Of a DNA stretch of 64,000 nucleotides, positions 25,715-34,135 are shown one piece after another. The notes beneath the pieces are model-generated. The model searched no databases. It had not been told where the DNA came from and was given only the letters and a program-made list of their open reading frames with translations. The stretch comes from Tabrizicola_A aquatica (lineage in GTDB: Bacteria; Pseudomonadota; Alphaproteobacteria; Rhodobacterales; Rhodobacteraceae). Each line of letters starts with the position of its first letter. Positions within the stretch are counted from its first letter, which is position 1. The translations under genes were made by a program, and so were the position numbers. The stretch is from assembly GCA_965194375.1 (NCBI GenBank), contig OZ239428.1; one strand, written 5' to 3'.

Positions 25715-28093
25715 TCAGCTTTGCGGGCGGGTTTTCTTCGGGTCGTAATGCGACAAGGGCACGATCACCGCCGGAAGCCGCTTTTGCTGACCGTCAAGCT
25801 TGCCGACCTCAAGCGCGGTGCCCACTGCCGAATGCGCCAGATCCACCCGCGCAAGGGCGATGTTCTTGCCCAAAAGCGGCGAGCGCATGGAGGATGTCAC
25901 CACCCCCACCTGCGCGCGGCCGATATGCAGGCAGTCGCCGTGGCCGACATCGACATTGGCGTCGATGTCCAGACCCACGAACTTGTGCAAGGGGTTCTCT
26001 TTGCGCCGGATCAGGGCCTCGCGCCCGATGAAATCATCGGTCTTGGTTTTCAAGGGCACAGTGAACCCGATGCCCGCTTCGAACGGGTCGGTCTGGTCGG
26101 AGAAATCATAGCCCGCAAAGATCAGCCCGGCCTCGATCCGCACCATATCAAGGGCGGCAAGGCCCATGGGCTTCAACCCCAGATCGCCGCCATTGGCCCA
26201 GACGGCATCATAGACCGCGTGGCCATCCTTGGGGTGGCAGAAGATTTCAAAGCCAAGCTCACCCGTGTAGCCCGTACGCGACACCACCACCGGTGCGCCG
26301 GTTGGGCCACCAAGGCGGCCCACGGTCAGGCGGAACCAGCCGAGTTCTTCGATGGTCGGCTGATGGGGCGCGGTCCAGATCATGCGCTTCATGATCTCGC
26401 GCGAGTTCGGGCCCTGAACGGCCAGATTGTGCATCTGGTCGGTCGAGGAGCGCACCATCACCTTGAGCCCAAGCTTTTCCGCCTGCTCGCGCAGCCAGAC
26501 GCCGGAATAGTCATCGCCGCCGATCCAGCGGAATTGATCCTTGCCCAGACGGAACACCGTGCCGTCGTCGATCATCCCGCCGTGCTCATAGCACATGGCG
26601 GAATAGACCACCTGACCCACCGACAGTTTCTTCATGTCGCGCGTCATGCACCATTGCATCAGTGCCTCGGCATCCGGGCCGGTCACTTCAAACTTGCGCA
26701 AGGGCGACAGGTCCAAGACCACGGCGGCCTGACGGCAGGCCCAATACTCCTCAATCGCGCCGTTGGAGGAAAAGTGGTTGGCCAGCCAATAGCCCCTGTA
26801 TTCCACAAGGCTGCGGGTCTTGGCCGAAATGGGCGCGTGGAAGGCGGTTTCCTTGGTCATCTTCGGCTCTGACTCCGGCGTGGGGCGATAGGCGATGGAA
26901 CGGCTGAATTTCTCGGCACCCGAATAGGTGCGGACATGGATGTCCGACAGATACCAGCCGTTTGCGGGAGAGGTGTCATCTGGGCAGGCGGAGTTGACGC
27001 AGACGATATCGGTCAGCGCCCGCATCAGCACATAATCACCCGGGCGCGACCACGGTTCGTCCGAGATCAGCACGCCATGGGCGTCGATGTTGGTGTTGAA
27101 AAAGAGGTTCACGGCCATCCAGCCTGGACGGCCATCGACCCCGTGCGGTGCCAAAGCGCCGTTGAAGTTGTCCGAGCAGTTGGCGTGGCCGGGATAACCG
27201 ATGTCGTCATAGTATTTCGATGCGCAGGCCATGGCAAAAGCATCATGGCGGCCAACGGTGTCTTGCACCACCTCGACCAGCGGGACCCACTCTTGATCGT
27301 AGTATTTCGAGTGCAGGCCCGGCATGGAATAAGCATGGCCCATCAGCGTGCGCGAGGTGGTGACATCCAGCGCGTGCTGGATGCCCTTGTCGAGTTTGCG
27401 GGCGTCAAAGCACTGGAAGTCGGTGCACTGGCGGCCTTCGACGTCGATGATCTGGATGTAGTCGCCTGCTTTGACGAAATACGACTCGGCGGTCGCGGAT
27501 TTCACCCGCAGATCAAGCACCGGGTCGGCCAAAGGATCAGGCAAGTCAAACTTGCCAATCTCGCGAAGTTTGGCGCGTTGCAGGTGCAGGGTCAGCGGCG
27601 TGGCGGTGTCTTGCGCGTCCGGTGCCATCGGCAGGCCGGGGGCGGCAAGGATCAGCCAGCCATCATCCAGCGCGGTCAGGTCAGCCCGCGCGCCCGGTTG
27701 GGTATCCGGCGCGAAAAGGCGCAAGGCCCCGGCGCGGGCCAAATCAATGCCCTTTGTCGCGATGCCACGGCGCAAGGCGGCCAGCCCTTCGCCCGCCGCA
27801 TCGCCCAAGGCGAGCATCGCCTTCAGCCCCTCGGCCCCCGAATTTGACGCCTGCCCCAGAATGGCCGCATCAATCCGGCCCTCGACCGTTGTGGCGACCA
27901 GTTCCGCGATCTGCCCGCCTTCATCATTCACCACGGTCAGGCGGTCCCCTGCCCCAAGGCGGAGCATCAAGGCCCCACCACCGGGAATCAGGTGGCGTTC
28001 ACGTCCATGGTGGCGTTCCAGATCGCGCGGTGTCAGGATGCGCGAGGGGCGCGGCGGCCCCGGAATGATGCTGGGATAGGGGGTGTCGAGCAT
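25715..28093 (-). CDS. tdm: Trimethylamine N-oxide demethylase (TMAO aldolase)
   Basis: A 792-residue cytosolic protein that splits TMAO to dimethylamine and formaldehyde, with the formaldehyde captured by tetrahydrofolate. It has the diagnostic two-part architecture. The N-terminal DUF1989-type region (to about residue 400) has GRQCTDFQCFDA, SMPGLHSKYY and HANCSDNFNG holding the metal-binding Cys/His. The C-terminal GcvT-like folate domain (about 415-780) carries SRTGYTGELGFEIF. Family length is about 770-800. Tmm, which makes its substrate, is 8 kb away. It lies alone on the minus strand behind a palindromic operator at 28110-28132. Confidence 0.88.
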   Translation of the reverse strand: MLDTPYPSIIPGPPRPSRILTPRDLERHHGRERHLIPGGGALMLRLGAGDRLTVVNDEGGQIAELVATTVEGRIDAAILGQASNSGAEGLKAMLALGDAAGEGLAALRRGIATKGIDLARAGALRLFAPDTQPGARADLTALDDGWLILAAPGLPMAPDAQDTATPLTLHLQRAKLREIGKFDLPDPLADPVLDLRVKSATAESYFVKAGDYIQIIDVEGRQCTDFQCFDARKLDKGIQHALDVTTSRTLMGHAYSMPGLHSKYYDQEWVPLVEVVQDTVGRHDAFAMACASKYYDDIGYPGHANCSDNFNGALAPHGVDGRPGWMAVNLFFNTNIDAHGVLISDEPWSRPGDYVLMRALTDIVCVNSACPDDTSPANGWYLSDIHVRTYSGAEKFSRSIAYRPTPESEPKMTKETAFHAPISAKTRSLVEYRGYWLANHFSSNGAIEEYWACRQAAVVLDLSPLRKFEVTGPDAEALMQWCMTRDMKKLSVGQVVYSAMCYEHGGMIDDGTVFRLGKDQFRWIGGDDYSGVWLREQAEKLGLKVMVRSSTDQMHNLAVQGPNSREIMKRMIWTAPHQPTIEELGWFRLTVGRLGGPTGAPVVVSRTGYTGELGFEIFCHPKDGHAVYDAVWANGGDLGLKPMGLAALDMVRIEAGLIFAGYDFSDQTDPFEAGIGFTVPLKTKTDDFIGREALIRRKENPLHKFVGLDIDANVDVGHGDCLHIGRAQVGVVTSSMRSPLLGKNIALARVDLAHSAVGTALEVGKLDGQQKRLPAVIVPLSHYDPKKTRPQS

Positions 28094-28109
28094 CGGTGTC
28101 CCTTGCAGT

Positions 28110-28132
28110 AAGTTTTAATGGAGTTAAAACTT
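28110..28132. promoter_or_regulatory. Perfect palindrome between divergent tdm and EamA genes
   Basis: AAGTTTTAA (28110-28118) and TTAAAACTT (28124-28132) are exact complements around TGGAG. A weaker repeat CTTGT/ACAAG overlaps its right edge. It lies 17-39 bases upstream of the tdm ATG, where a repressor would block the tdm promoter. Confidence 0.6.
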
Positions 28133-28198
28133 GTTCATTCACAAGAATAACAACGGGCCAAGCTTGGCACAAGCACGACCTTTGCGGAAGGACACAAA

Positions 28199-29056
28199 AT
28201 GCTCGCATTGATCTGCGGCCTGACAGCGGCCTGCGCTTGGGCGGTGCATGACCTTTTGGTGCGCAAGATTGGGCAAGAAGCGCCGATCCTGCCGATGATG
28301 CTGGCGGTTTTGGCGGCAGGAACGGTGGCTTTGGTGCTGCCGACGGCGCTGATCGCCGAATGGCAGATGATGACAGGGCCTGCTTATGGGTTTTCGGCCG
28401 CCGCCGGGCTGGCTTATGTTCTGGGCATGGGCGGGCTTTACCGCGCCTTCAGTCTGGCCCCGGTGCGGATCGTCGCGCCGATTCTGGGGTCTTTCCCGAT
28501 GATCTCGCTGGGGTTTGCCGCCATCGGGGGCAAGGCAGTGTCGGGGATCGAACTGGCGGCGGTTCTGGCGATTGTCGGCGGGATTGCCATCGTGGCGCTG
28601 GCCGGACGTGCCGAAGAGGGCGCGGATCACAGCACGCGGATGGGTGAGGCGATGCTGTGGTCGGTGGCAGGAACCGTGGGCTTTGCCACAACCTTCTGGC
28701 TGGCGCAGGAAGGCGCGCGTCAGGGTGATGAAATGGCCTCGATCGCGGTGACGCGTCTGGTGGCGCTGGCGGCGGTCTTTGCGATTGTGCTGGCCGCGCG
28801 GGCACCTTGGCGCGCGCCAAAGGGCACGGGGCGCAGTCTGGCGGTGATGGGGGTCTTAGATGCCATCGCGATCAGCCTTGTCACGATCTCTGGCCGTCTG
28901 CCCAACCCGGAATATGCCGCGATCAGCTCATCGCTGTTTGGCGTGCTGACGATCCTTCTGGCGTGGAAGATCCTGAAGGAAGCCGTCCTGCCCGCGCAAT
29001 GGCTGGGGATTGTCACCGTCTTTGCCGGGATTGCGGCGCTGTCCTCGCAAGGCTGA
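28199..29056 (+). CDS. EamA/DMT-family transporter, divergent from tdm
   Basis: A 285-residue inner-membrane protein with ten predicted helices in two EamA repeats. It starts MLALICGLTAACAWAVHDLL, and the second repeat opens EAMLWSVAGTVGFATTFWLAQ near residue 145. DMT transporters export amines, amino acids or metabolites; the substrate is unknown. Because it shares a 105-base divergent promoter region and a palindrome with tdm, co-regulation with TMAO breakdown is likely. Two other EamA proteins are encoded at 53771 and 56492. Confidence 0.85.
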   Translation: MLALICGLTAACAWAVHDLLVRKIGQEAPILPMMLAVLAAGTVALVLPTALIAEWQMMTGPAYGFSAAAGLAYVLGMGGLYRAFSLAPVRIVAPILGSFPMISLGFAAIGGKAVSGIELAAVLAIVGGIAIVALAGRAEEGADHSTRMGEAMLWSVAGTVGFATTFWLAQEGARQGDEMASIAVTRLVALAAVFAIVLAARAPWRAPKGTGRSLAVMGVLDAIAISLVTISGRLPNPEYAAISSSLFGVLTILLAWKILKEAVLPAQWLGIVTVFAGIAALSSQG

Positions 29057-29079
29057 GGCGCGGTCAAAGCGTGGCGCGG

Positions 29080-30078
29080 CTATTCCGCCGCCACAGGCAC
29101 AGCGCGGCTGAGGCCCGAGGCCAGACGCCGTTCATCCTTGGGGCTGACGCCGAACAATTCTTGATAGTGCCGCGCCATCGGTGCCGGTGTGAGGTAACCC
29201 ACCGCCGCCGCAATCTCACGCAAGGGATCGTTGGAATAGAGCACCCGCTGCCGCGCCTTGGCCAGCCGCAAATGGCGGTAATAGCGCAAGGGGCTTTGCC
29301 CGGTTTCGCGTTTGAACAGCCGCTCAAAATGCCGCCCCGACATCGACACCGCCGCCGCGACATCGGGAATGCGCAAGGGGTCTTCGACATGGGTTTCAAA
29401 GAGCCGGATCGCCTCACGGATGGGTGGCGTCAGGCGGTCCGCGGTGGAGGCGGTGCGCGCCACGGGGACCTTTTGGCTGGCATCTTCATCCCGGACAAAT
29501 GGGTGCTGGAACCAGCAGGCCACCTCGGTCATGCATTGGCGGCCGAGACGTTCCTCGATCAGGCGCAGCATCAGATCAAACACCGCGCCCGCGCCCGAGG
29601 CCGTGATGCGCCGCTTGTCGCGCAGGATCACCGCCTCGGACGCCTTCACATCGGGGAATTCGGCCTTGAAGGCGGCCTCATAGCACCAATGAACCGAACA
29701 GCCGCGGCCCTCCATCAGCCCCGCGCGCGCCAGCGGGAAAATCCCGCCGGAAAACGCGCCCAAGGTCAGTCCTGTCCGCTCCAGCCAGCGCAAGCGGGCG
29801 GGGCTTTGGCGTGGATCGACGAATTCGGCGGTCGGGGGGGAGATCAGATAAAGATGATCCACGCCCGCCAGATCTGCCAAGGTGACGTCAGGTTCAAACC
29901 GCACCTCGGCCGAAGACCGCACCGGCGCGTGGGTTTCGGCCACCAGCCGCCATTCAAACTCGCGCCGCCCCATGATCTCATTGGCCGCCCGCAAAGGCTC
30001 AATCGCCCCGGTCAGGCAGGCCATGGGGAAGCCCGGAAACATCAGGAATCCCAAACGCAGGGGGCCTTCGCTTGGCAT
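29080..30078 (-). CDS. GlxA-family AraC-type regulator (DJ-1/PfpI + HTH) in the dmm operon
   Basis: A 332-residue regulator. The N-terminal amidotransferase-like (DJ-1/PfpI) domain (about 8-190) has the elbow FSGGIFPLA with Gly/Ile instead of a nucleophilic Cys. The C-terminal AraC HTH (about 225-320) contains IPDVAAAVSMSGRHFERLFKR and PLRYYRHLRLAKAR. GlxA-type activators such as GbdR control methylated-amine and betaine genes in other bacteria. ATG at 30078 behind CAGGAGACCGG is 13 bases after the dmmC stop. It should therefore be co-transcribed with dmmDABC and may activate the cluster (inference). Confidence 0.85.
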   Translation of the reverse strand: MPSEGPLRLGFLMFPGFPMACLTGAIEPLRAANEIMGRREFEWRLVAETHAPVRSSAEVRFEPDVTLADLAGVDHLYLISPPTAEFVDPRQSPARLRWLERTGLTLGAFSGGIFPLARAGLMEGRGCSVHWCYEAAFKAEFPDVKASEAVILRDKRRITASGAGAVFDLMLRLIEERLGRQCMTEVACWFQHPFVRDEDASQKVPVARTASTADRLTPPIREAIRLFETHVEDPLRIPDVAAAVSMSGRHFERLFKRETGQSPLRYYRHLRLAKARQRVLYSNDPLREIAAAVGYLTPAPMARHYQELFGVSPKDERRLASGLSRAVPVAAE

Positions 30079-30091
30079 ATCCGGTCTCCTG

Positions 30092-31159
30092 TCAGTCTTC
30101 GGGCCACCAGCCGGGTGAGGTGGGCTGGCCATCGTCATACTGCGACAGCCACTGAGCCATGGCATCGCGGTTGCGGATAAAGCCCTTGTAGGCCGCGAGA
30201 TCCGGGTGCAGATCGCGCACCACCCGGTGCAGGCGGCGGCCCCATTTCGGCACGGTGACCAGCTCTTCGAACTTGCCCAGATAGGCGCGGATGTCGAAGC
30301 AGATCGCGTTCGAGCGCGGCAGGCGATAGAGCGTCTGCAATTCCACCCGCAGGTGCATCATATGGCCCATGTTCTCCTGATTTAGCTGGGTGCGCATATA
30401 GCCCCATTCAGGATAAGTCTCGGGTGCGGTGTCCAGCAAAGGATTGGCCGTCATCGTCCAGTTATAGCGCCGCACAGGTGCCCCGTGCTGAAGCTTCAAA
30501 AGGAATTTCAACGCCCGGTCAAAGATACCCTTTTCATGGGCCAAAGGCACCGGGGCATGCCATTCGTGGAAGTTCATGCCGATGTTGAAATCCAACGACC
30601 AGTCGGCCTGTGTCGTCACCATGCCCGCATCAACCCAGAGCGTGCCTTCGCGTTCGTCCTGCAAGGTGAAGTCACCTTGGGTCTGGCGGCTGATGTATTC
30701 CATCGGGCCATAAGGCAGGGTGGATTCGTCGAGGAAGGTGAACTTCTGGTCAATGCCCAAGGGGCGGTTGATCCAGTGCCAGCGGTTGCCGTCCTTGGTC
30801 AGCGAAAACCACTGCGGATAGTCCCGCGCCTTGGTTTCCATGATGAGTTCCAGAAGATCCCATCCCGCTAGCGTCATATGCGGCAAGGACTGGCAGCGCA
30901 GCGGGTCCTTGGCCAGCACCCGCGCACGGTCGCGCATCTCGCTGAGGTAATGCTCATCCACATCGAAGGTGTGCTCAAAGACTGACCCTTTGCGCCCCGG
31001 AACATGCGGCTCCATGTTGACCGAATACATGTAATCGTCGCGGTCAAACGGGAACGGAAAGCGCCGAATTCCAGCGGGCGAGTTGCGATAGGTGAAGTCG
31101 TCGCAATAGGTCTCATCGCGGAAGAAGTCATCAAAGCCGTATTTGAAATCAAGGCTCAT
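30092..31159 (-). CDS. dmmC: Dimethylamine monooxygenase heme subunit (DUF3445 / heme-dependent oxidative N-demethylase)
   Basis: A 355-residue protein of the heme-dependent oxidative N-demethylase family. It is the catalytic oxygenase that converts dimethylamine to monomethylamine and formaldehyde. Family features are the N-terminal YSVNMEPHVPGRKGSVFEHT region, the central WVDAGMVTTQADWSLDFNIGM block, and LRVELQTLYRLPRSNAICFDIR near residue 270-295, where family members place heme ligands. It is third of dmmA-B-C, 9 bases after dmmB. Length fits the family. Which residue ligates heme cannot be read with certainty. Confidence 0.87.
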   Translation of the reverse strand: MSLDFKYGFDDFFRDETYCDDFTYRNSPAGIRRFPFPFDRDDYMYSVNMEPHVPGRKGSVFEHTFDVDEHYLSEMRDRARVLAKDPLRCQSLPHMTLAGWDLLELIMETKARDYPQWFSLTKDGNRWHWINRPLGIDQKFTFLDESTLPYGPMEYISRQTQGDFTLQDEREGTLWVDAGMVTTQADWSLDFNIGMNFHEWHAPVPLAHEKGIFDRALKFLLKLQHGAPVRRYNWTMTANPLLDTAPETYPEWGYMRTQLNQENMGHMMHLRVELQTLYRLPRSNAICFDIRAYLGKFEELVTVPKWGRRLHRVVRDLHPDLAAYKGFIRNRDAMAQWLSQYDDGQPTSPGWWPED

Positions 31160-31168
31160 CGGTCGCTC

Positions 31169-32131
31169 CTATCGGTCGATCACCAGCGCCTTGCCGGTGA
31201 AGCGGCTGACGCAGGGCATGATTTTGGTGTTGCTGGCCATTTCGTCGGGCGACAGCCAATGATCGCGGTGGTCAATGTGGCCATCGCAGTGGATGACGTT
31301 GGTTTCGCACTGGCCACAGGCCCCGCCACGGCAGAGATAAGGCGCATCGACCCCGGCGGCTTCCATCGCCTCCAAGAGCGATTGGGTCGGGCCGACGGAA
31401 ATGGTCTTGCCCGAGGCGGCCAACTGCACCTCAAAGCGGTCGCCGGTGCCGGGCGCGGTGAATTCCTCGAAATGCACGGCATGTTCGGGCATGCCCGCCG
31501 CAGCCGCCGTGGCGCGCACCCAGTTCAGCATCCCTTTTGGCCCACAGCAGTACAGATGCGTGCCAATCGGTTGCCGCGCCAGAATATCGGCCAAGGGCAT
31601 CTGCTGGCCCATTTCGTCGAAGTAAAGGTTCACGCGGTCGCCATGCGCCGCCTTCAGCTCATCGCCATAGGCGCAAAGGGCCGGATTGCGGGCGGCATAG
31701 TGGAGTTCAAACTTGCCGCCAAAGCGGGAAAGCTGGTGCATCATCGCCAGAAATGGCGTGATCCCGATGCCACCTGCAAAGAACAGATGTTTGCGCGCCC
31801 GGTTGTCCAAAGGAAACAGGTTCATCGGGTGCGACAGCACCATCTCCATGCCGGGTTTGACATGGTGGTGCATGAACAAGGAACCACCCCGCCCCGCGTC
31901 ATCGCGGCGCACGGAAATTTCGTAGCCCGACCGATCCTCGGGGTCAGACATCAGCGAATAGGGGTTCAGCCGCCGCGTGCCGTGGTCGTCCATTTCCACC
32001 ACAGTATGCGCGCCGCCCGAAAAGGCGGGCAGTTCGCCGCCATCGCGAGCGACAAAGCGGAAACGGGTGATGAGGTCGTTAACCTTGACCACCTCGGCCA
32101 CGCGGACATTCAGTTTTGCGCCACCGCTCAT
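31169..32131 (-). CDS. dmmB: Dimethylamine monooxygenase reductase subunit
   Basis: A 320-residue flavin and [2Fe-2S] reductase of the PDR/VanB type that feeds NAD(P)H electrons to the oxygenase. The flavin-binding RLNPYSLMSDP (about 55-65) and the nucleotide domain opening HLFFAGGIGITPFLAMM are intact. The C-terminal plant-type ferredoxin domain has the cluster motif CRGGACGQCETN and a fourth Cys in IMPCVSR. Domain order FMN-NAD-2Fe2S matches phthalate dioxygenase reductase. ATG overlaps the dmmA stop by 4 bases. Confidence 0.9.
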   Translation of the reverse strand: MSGGAKLNVRVAEVVKVNDLITRFRFVARDGGELPAFSGGAHTVVEMDDHGTRRLNPYSLMSDPEDRSGYEISVRRDDAGRGGSLFMHHHVKPGMEMVLSHPMNLFPLDNRARKHLFFAGGIGITPFLAMMHQLSRFGGKFELHYAARNPALCAYGDELKAAHGDRVNLYFDEMGQQMPLADILARQPIGTHLYCCGPKGMLNWVRATAAAAGMPEHAVHFEEFTAPGTGDRFEVQLAASGKTISVGPTQSLLEAMEAAGVDAPYLCRGGACGQCETNVIHCDGHIDHRDHWLSPDEMASNTKIMPCVSRFTGKALVIDR

Positions 32132-32769
32132 TTGAACCGCTCCACCGCCGGGGGGATCTGCCCCTTGTCTTCCGCATCAATGTTCACGCCCTGAAAGGCC
32201 GCAAGCCTGCGCGAATAATGGTCGCGCACAAAGAGGTGCAACCCGCAATGGCTGCATTGGAACGGATCGGTTTTCACATTCTCGGTGATGCCCTTGCAAT
32301 GCACGCATTGCACGCGCCGCACGGTGGATCCGCGATGTTCCTTTTGAATGTCGACATGGGGAAAGCCCAAGGCCATCACATCGCGCTCGGCCTGCCCCAT
32401 CAGGCCTTCTGTCCCGGTCAGGTAAACTTGCGCGCCCATCGGGGCGTCTTGCAACACGCGGGCAAGCCGGAACAAAAGCGTTGGGATCGAGGCGGCCTTT
32501 TGGGCCTGCTTGGCGCCCAAAGCCTCGATCTTGTCCCACTGATCGGTGCCGTTCGGGCCTGCAGTATAGAGAATATGGCTTTTGGCCAGCATTGCAGCCG
32601 GATCGGCAGCCTTGGTGACCATCTCGGCCACCGCTTCGGCCCCTTCGCCATCGGCCACGATCAGGTGAAAGGCCCCCGCGCGCGGTTCCAGCACGCCATA
32701 AACCGGGCGGCTTATCATCGAGGGGGGAAACTCGGTCTTTGTCATCTCGTCCGCACTTTGCCCATTCAT
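32128..32769 (-). CDS. dmmA: Dimethylamine monooxygenase subunit DmmA
   Basis: A 213-residue subunit of the DmmA family. The C-terminus carries a four-cysteine knuckle, CVHCKG and CSHCGLHLF (about 153-175), likely a metal-binding site; the N-terminal part resembles no well-known fold by eye. DmmA is needed with DmmB and DmmC for dimethylamine oxidation in marine Roseobacters. The ATG at 32769 has a ribosome-binding AGGA only a few bases away, so the ATG at 32745 is an alternative start. A dispersed repeat separates it from dmmD. Confidence 0.83.
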   Translation of the reverse strand: MNGQSADEMTKTEFPPSMISRPVYGVLEPRAGAFHLIVADGEGAEAVAEMVTKAADPAAMLAKSHILYTAGPNGTDQWDKIEALGAKQAQKAASIPTLLFRLARVLQDAPMGAQVYLTGTEGLMGQAERDVMALGFPHVDIQKEHRGSTVRRVQCVHCKGITENVKTDPFQCSHCGLHLFVRDHYSRRLAAFQGVNIDAEDKGQIPPAVERFK

Positions 32770-32777
32770 CTGTTCCT

Positions 32778-32796
32778 AAATATCCCCGCCGGAGGC
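32778..32796 (+). repeat. Dispersed repeat family 1, partial copy, with hairpin
   Basis: AAATATCCCCGCCGGAGGC matches the middle of the units at 5685 and 11355, and is followed by the hairpin GGCTTCCGAAGCC. It lies in the dmmD-dmmA gap, so the operon message is likely to carry this element. Confidence 0.6.
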
Positions 32797-32836
32797 TTCC
32801 GAAGCCGGGACAAGCGCCCGGCGGGGTGGTTCAGTC

Positions 32837-33976
32837 TTAGCCCTGAACAGACCGACGCTTCTTGTCGATGTCGTAGAAGGGCAAGGAGGCAGACTTGCCC
32901 TTGATCGGGCCATGGGTGCCACAACGCACTTCCAGCGCGGTGCCGTTGTTGGCATCGGCCACCGGCAGGCGGGCGATGGCCACGGTCCAGTCATGCAAGG
33001 GCGAATACATCGCCTGGGTCACGACGCCGACCTGCGCGCCGCCTTTGAACACCGGGGCGCCGTTGCCCGGCACGTTCTTGCCTTCCAGCATCATGCCGGA
33101 AATCTTGAACCGCTCTTTGCCTTTCAGACGGTAATGCTCTTCCGCACCGCGGAAGCCGACCTTGCCGGGCGAGACGGTGAAATCAAGGCCCAGTTCCCAC
33201 AGCGTGTCGCCGGGGCCTTCGTTTTCGAACGGGTACATTTCCGAATTGTCGAAGGGGAAGAACAAGAGATACGATTCGGTGCGCAGCATATCCAGCGTGG
33301 TAAAGCGGCAGGGGATGATGCCCATCGCGGCACCTTCCTCCAAAATGCGGTCCCAGATCATCGGTGCGTCTTGGCCACGGCAGAAGATCTCATAGCCGCG
33401 CTCACCAGTGTATCCGGTGCGGCTGATGGTGATCGGCTTGCCAAAGAGGCTTGCGCCCATGTGGCTGAAATAGGCGAGGTTGCGGATGCCCGGAATGTGC
33501 TTTTCCAGATAGTCCACCGCCAGCGGCCCTTGCAGCGACAAATCGTGCAGGTTGTCGTCAAAGCGCACCGACACATCGCGCCCGGTGGCGGCCATGGTCA
33601 GCTGCTCATGCCCTTGGCCCGAGCCATGGACGACCATGAAGCTGTCCGGCCCCATGCGGTAGATCACGCAGTCATCCACGAACTTGCCCGCGTCGTTCAG
33701 CATGCAGGCGTAAACCGCGCGGCCCGGCATCAGCTTGTCCATGTTCCGCGTGGTGGCGCGTTCAATGACATGGGCCGCCGCATGGCCGGTGATATGCACC
33801 TTTTTCAGGCCAGAGACATCCATGAGGCCCGCTTTGGTGCGGATCGCCATGTATTCGGCATCCGGATCACCCTTTTCATAAGACCAGGCCGTGCCCATGC
33901 CCGACCAGTCTTCCAGATTCGAGCCAAGAGCACGGTGGCGGTCACCCAGCGTTGAAAAGCGCCATGAATTGGTCAT
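32837..33976 (-). CDS. dmmD: GcvT-like folate-dependent aminomethyltransferase family protein
   Basis: A 379-residue protein of the glycine-cleavage T family. Folate-domain signatures are ISRTGYTGERGYEIFC (about 190-205), LDMLRTESYLLFF and the C-terminal GVVTQAMYSP barrel. Position first in a dmmDABC order matches the Roseobacter dimethylamine monooxygenase operon, where it is thought to trap released formaldehyde on tetrahydrofolate. ATG at 33976 is chosen because homology (MTNSWRFSTLGDRHRALGS) begins there. A TGGCGAAAA element precedes it by 25 bases. Confidence 0.85.
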   Translation of the reverse strand: MTNSWRFSTLGDRHRALGSNLEDWSGMGTAWSYEKGDPDAEYMAIRTKAGLMDVSGLKKVHITGHAAAHVIERATTRNMDKLMPGRAVYACMLNDAGKFVDDCVIYRMGPDSFMVVHGSGQGHEQLTMAATGRDVSVRFDDNLHDLSLQGPLAVDYLEKHIPGIRNLAYFSHMGASLFGKPITISRTGYTGERGYEIFCRGQDAPMIWDRILEEGAAMGIIPCRFTTLDMLRTESYLLFFPFDNSEMYPFENEGPGDTLWELGLDFTVSPGKVGFRGAEEHYRLKGKERFKISGMMLEGKNVPGNGAPVFKGGAQVGVVTQAMYSPLHDWTVAIARLPVADANNGTALEVRCGTHGPIKGKSASLPFYDIDKKRRSVQG

Positions 33977-34001
33977 CTGCAGTCTCCCTGAAGTTCGTTT
34001 A

Positions 34002-34010
34002 TTTTCGCCA
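34002..34010 (-). promoter_or_regulatory. TGGCGAAAA element upstream of dmmD
   Basis: On the minus strand TTGGCGAAAAT lies 25 bases before the dmmD ATG. The same 9-mer occurs twice upstream of mgdA. A partial inverted partner, CGAAAAT, is at 34030-34036 on the plus strand. Confidence 0.45.
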
Positions 34011-34056
34011 AGTCTGTTAGTGTTCGCGACGAAAATCAATAATGAAGTGCAATTTA

Positions 34057-34072
34057 TTTTCTTCTGAGAAAA
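34057..34072. promoter_or_regulatory. TTTTCT-N4-AGAAAA palindrome upstream of dmmD
   Basis: TTTTCT (34057-34062) and AGAAAA (34067-34072) flank TCTG and are followed by CATT. It resembles palindromes at 43075 and 47425 upstream of other operons in the same cluster. Confidence 0.4.
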
Positions 34073-34085
34073 CATTCTTCAAGAA

Positions 34086-34111
34086 AAAGGGGCCGCTCGC
34101 GCAGCCCCTTT
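34086..34111 (-). terminator. Rho-independent terminator of the APC permease gene
   Basis: AAAGGGGC (34086-34093) pairs with GCCCCTTT (34104-34111). On the minus strand the stem is followed by a TTTTTC run. It lies 24 bases past the permease stop. Confidence 0.75.
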
Positions 34112-34135
34112 CCAGATTATGCCTGATGCGCGCTC

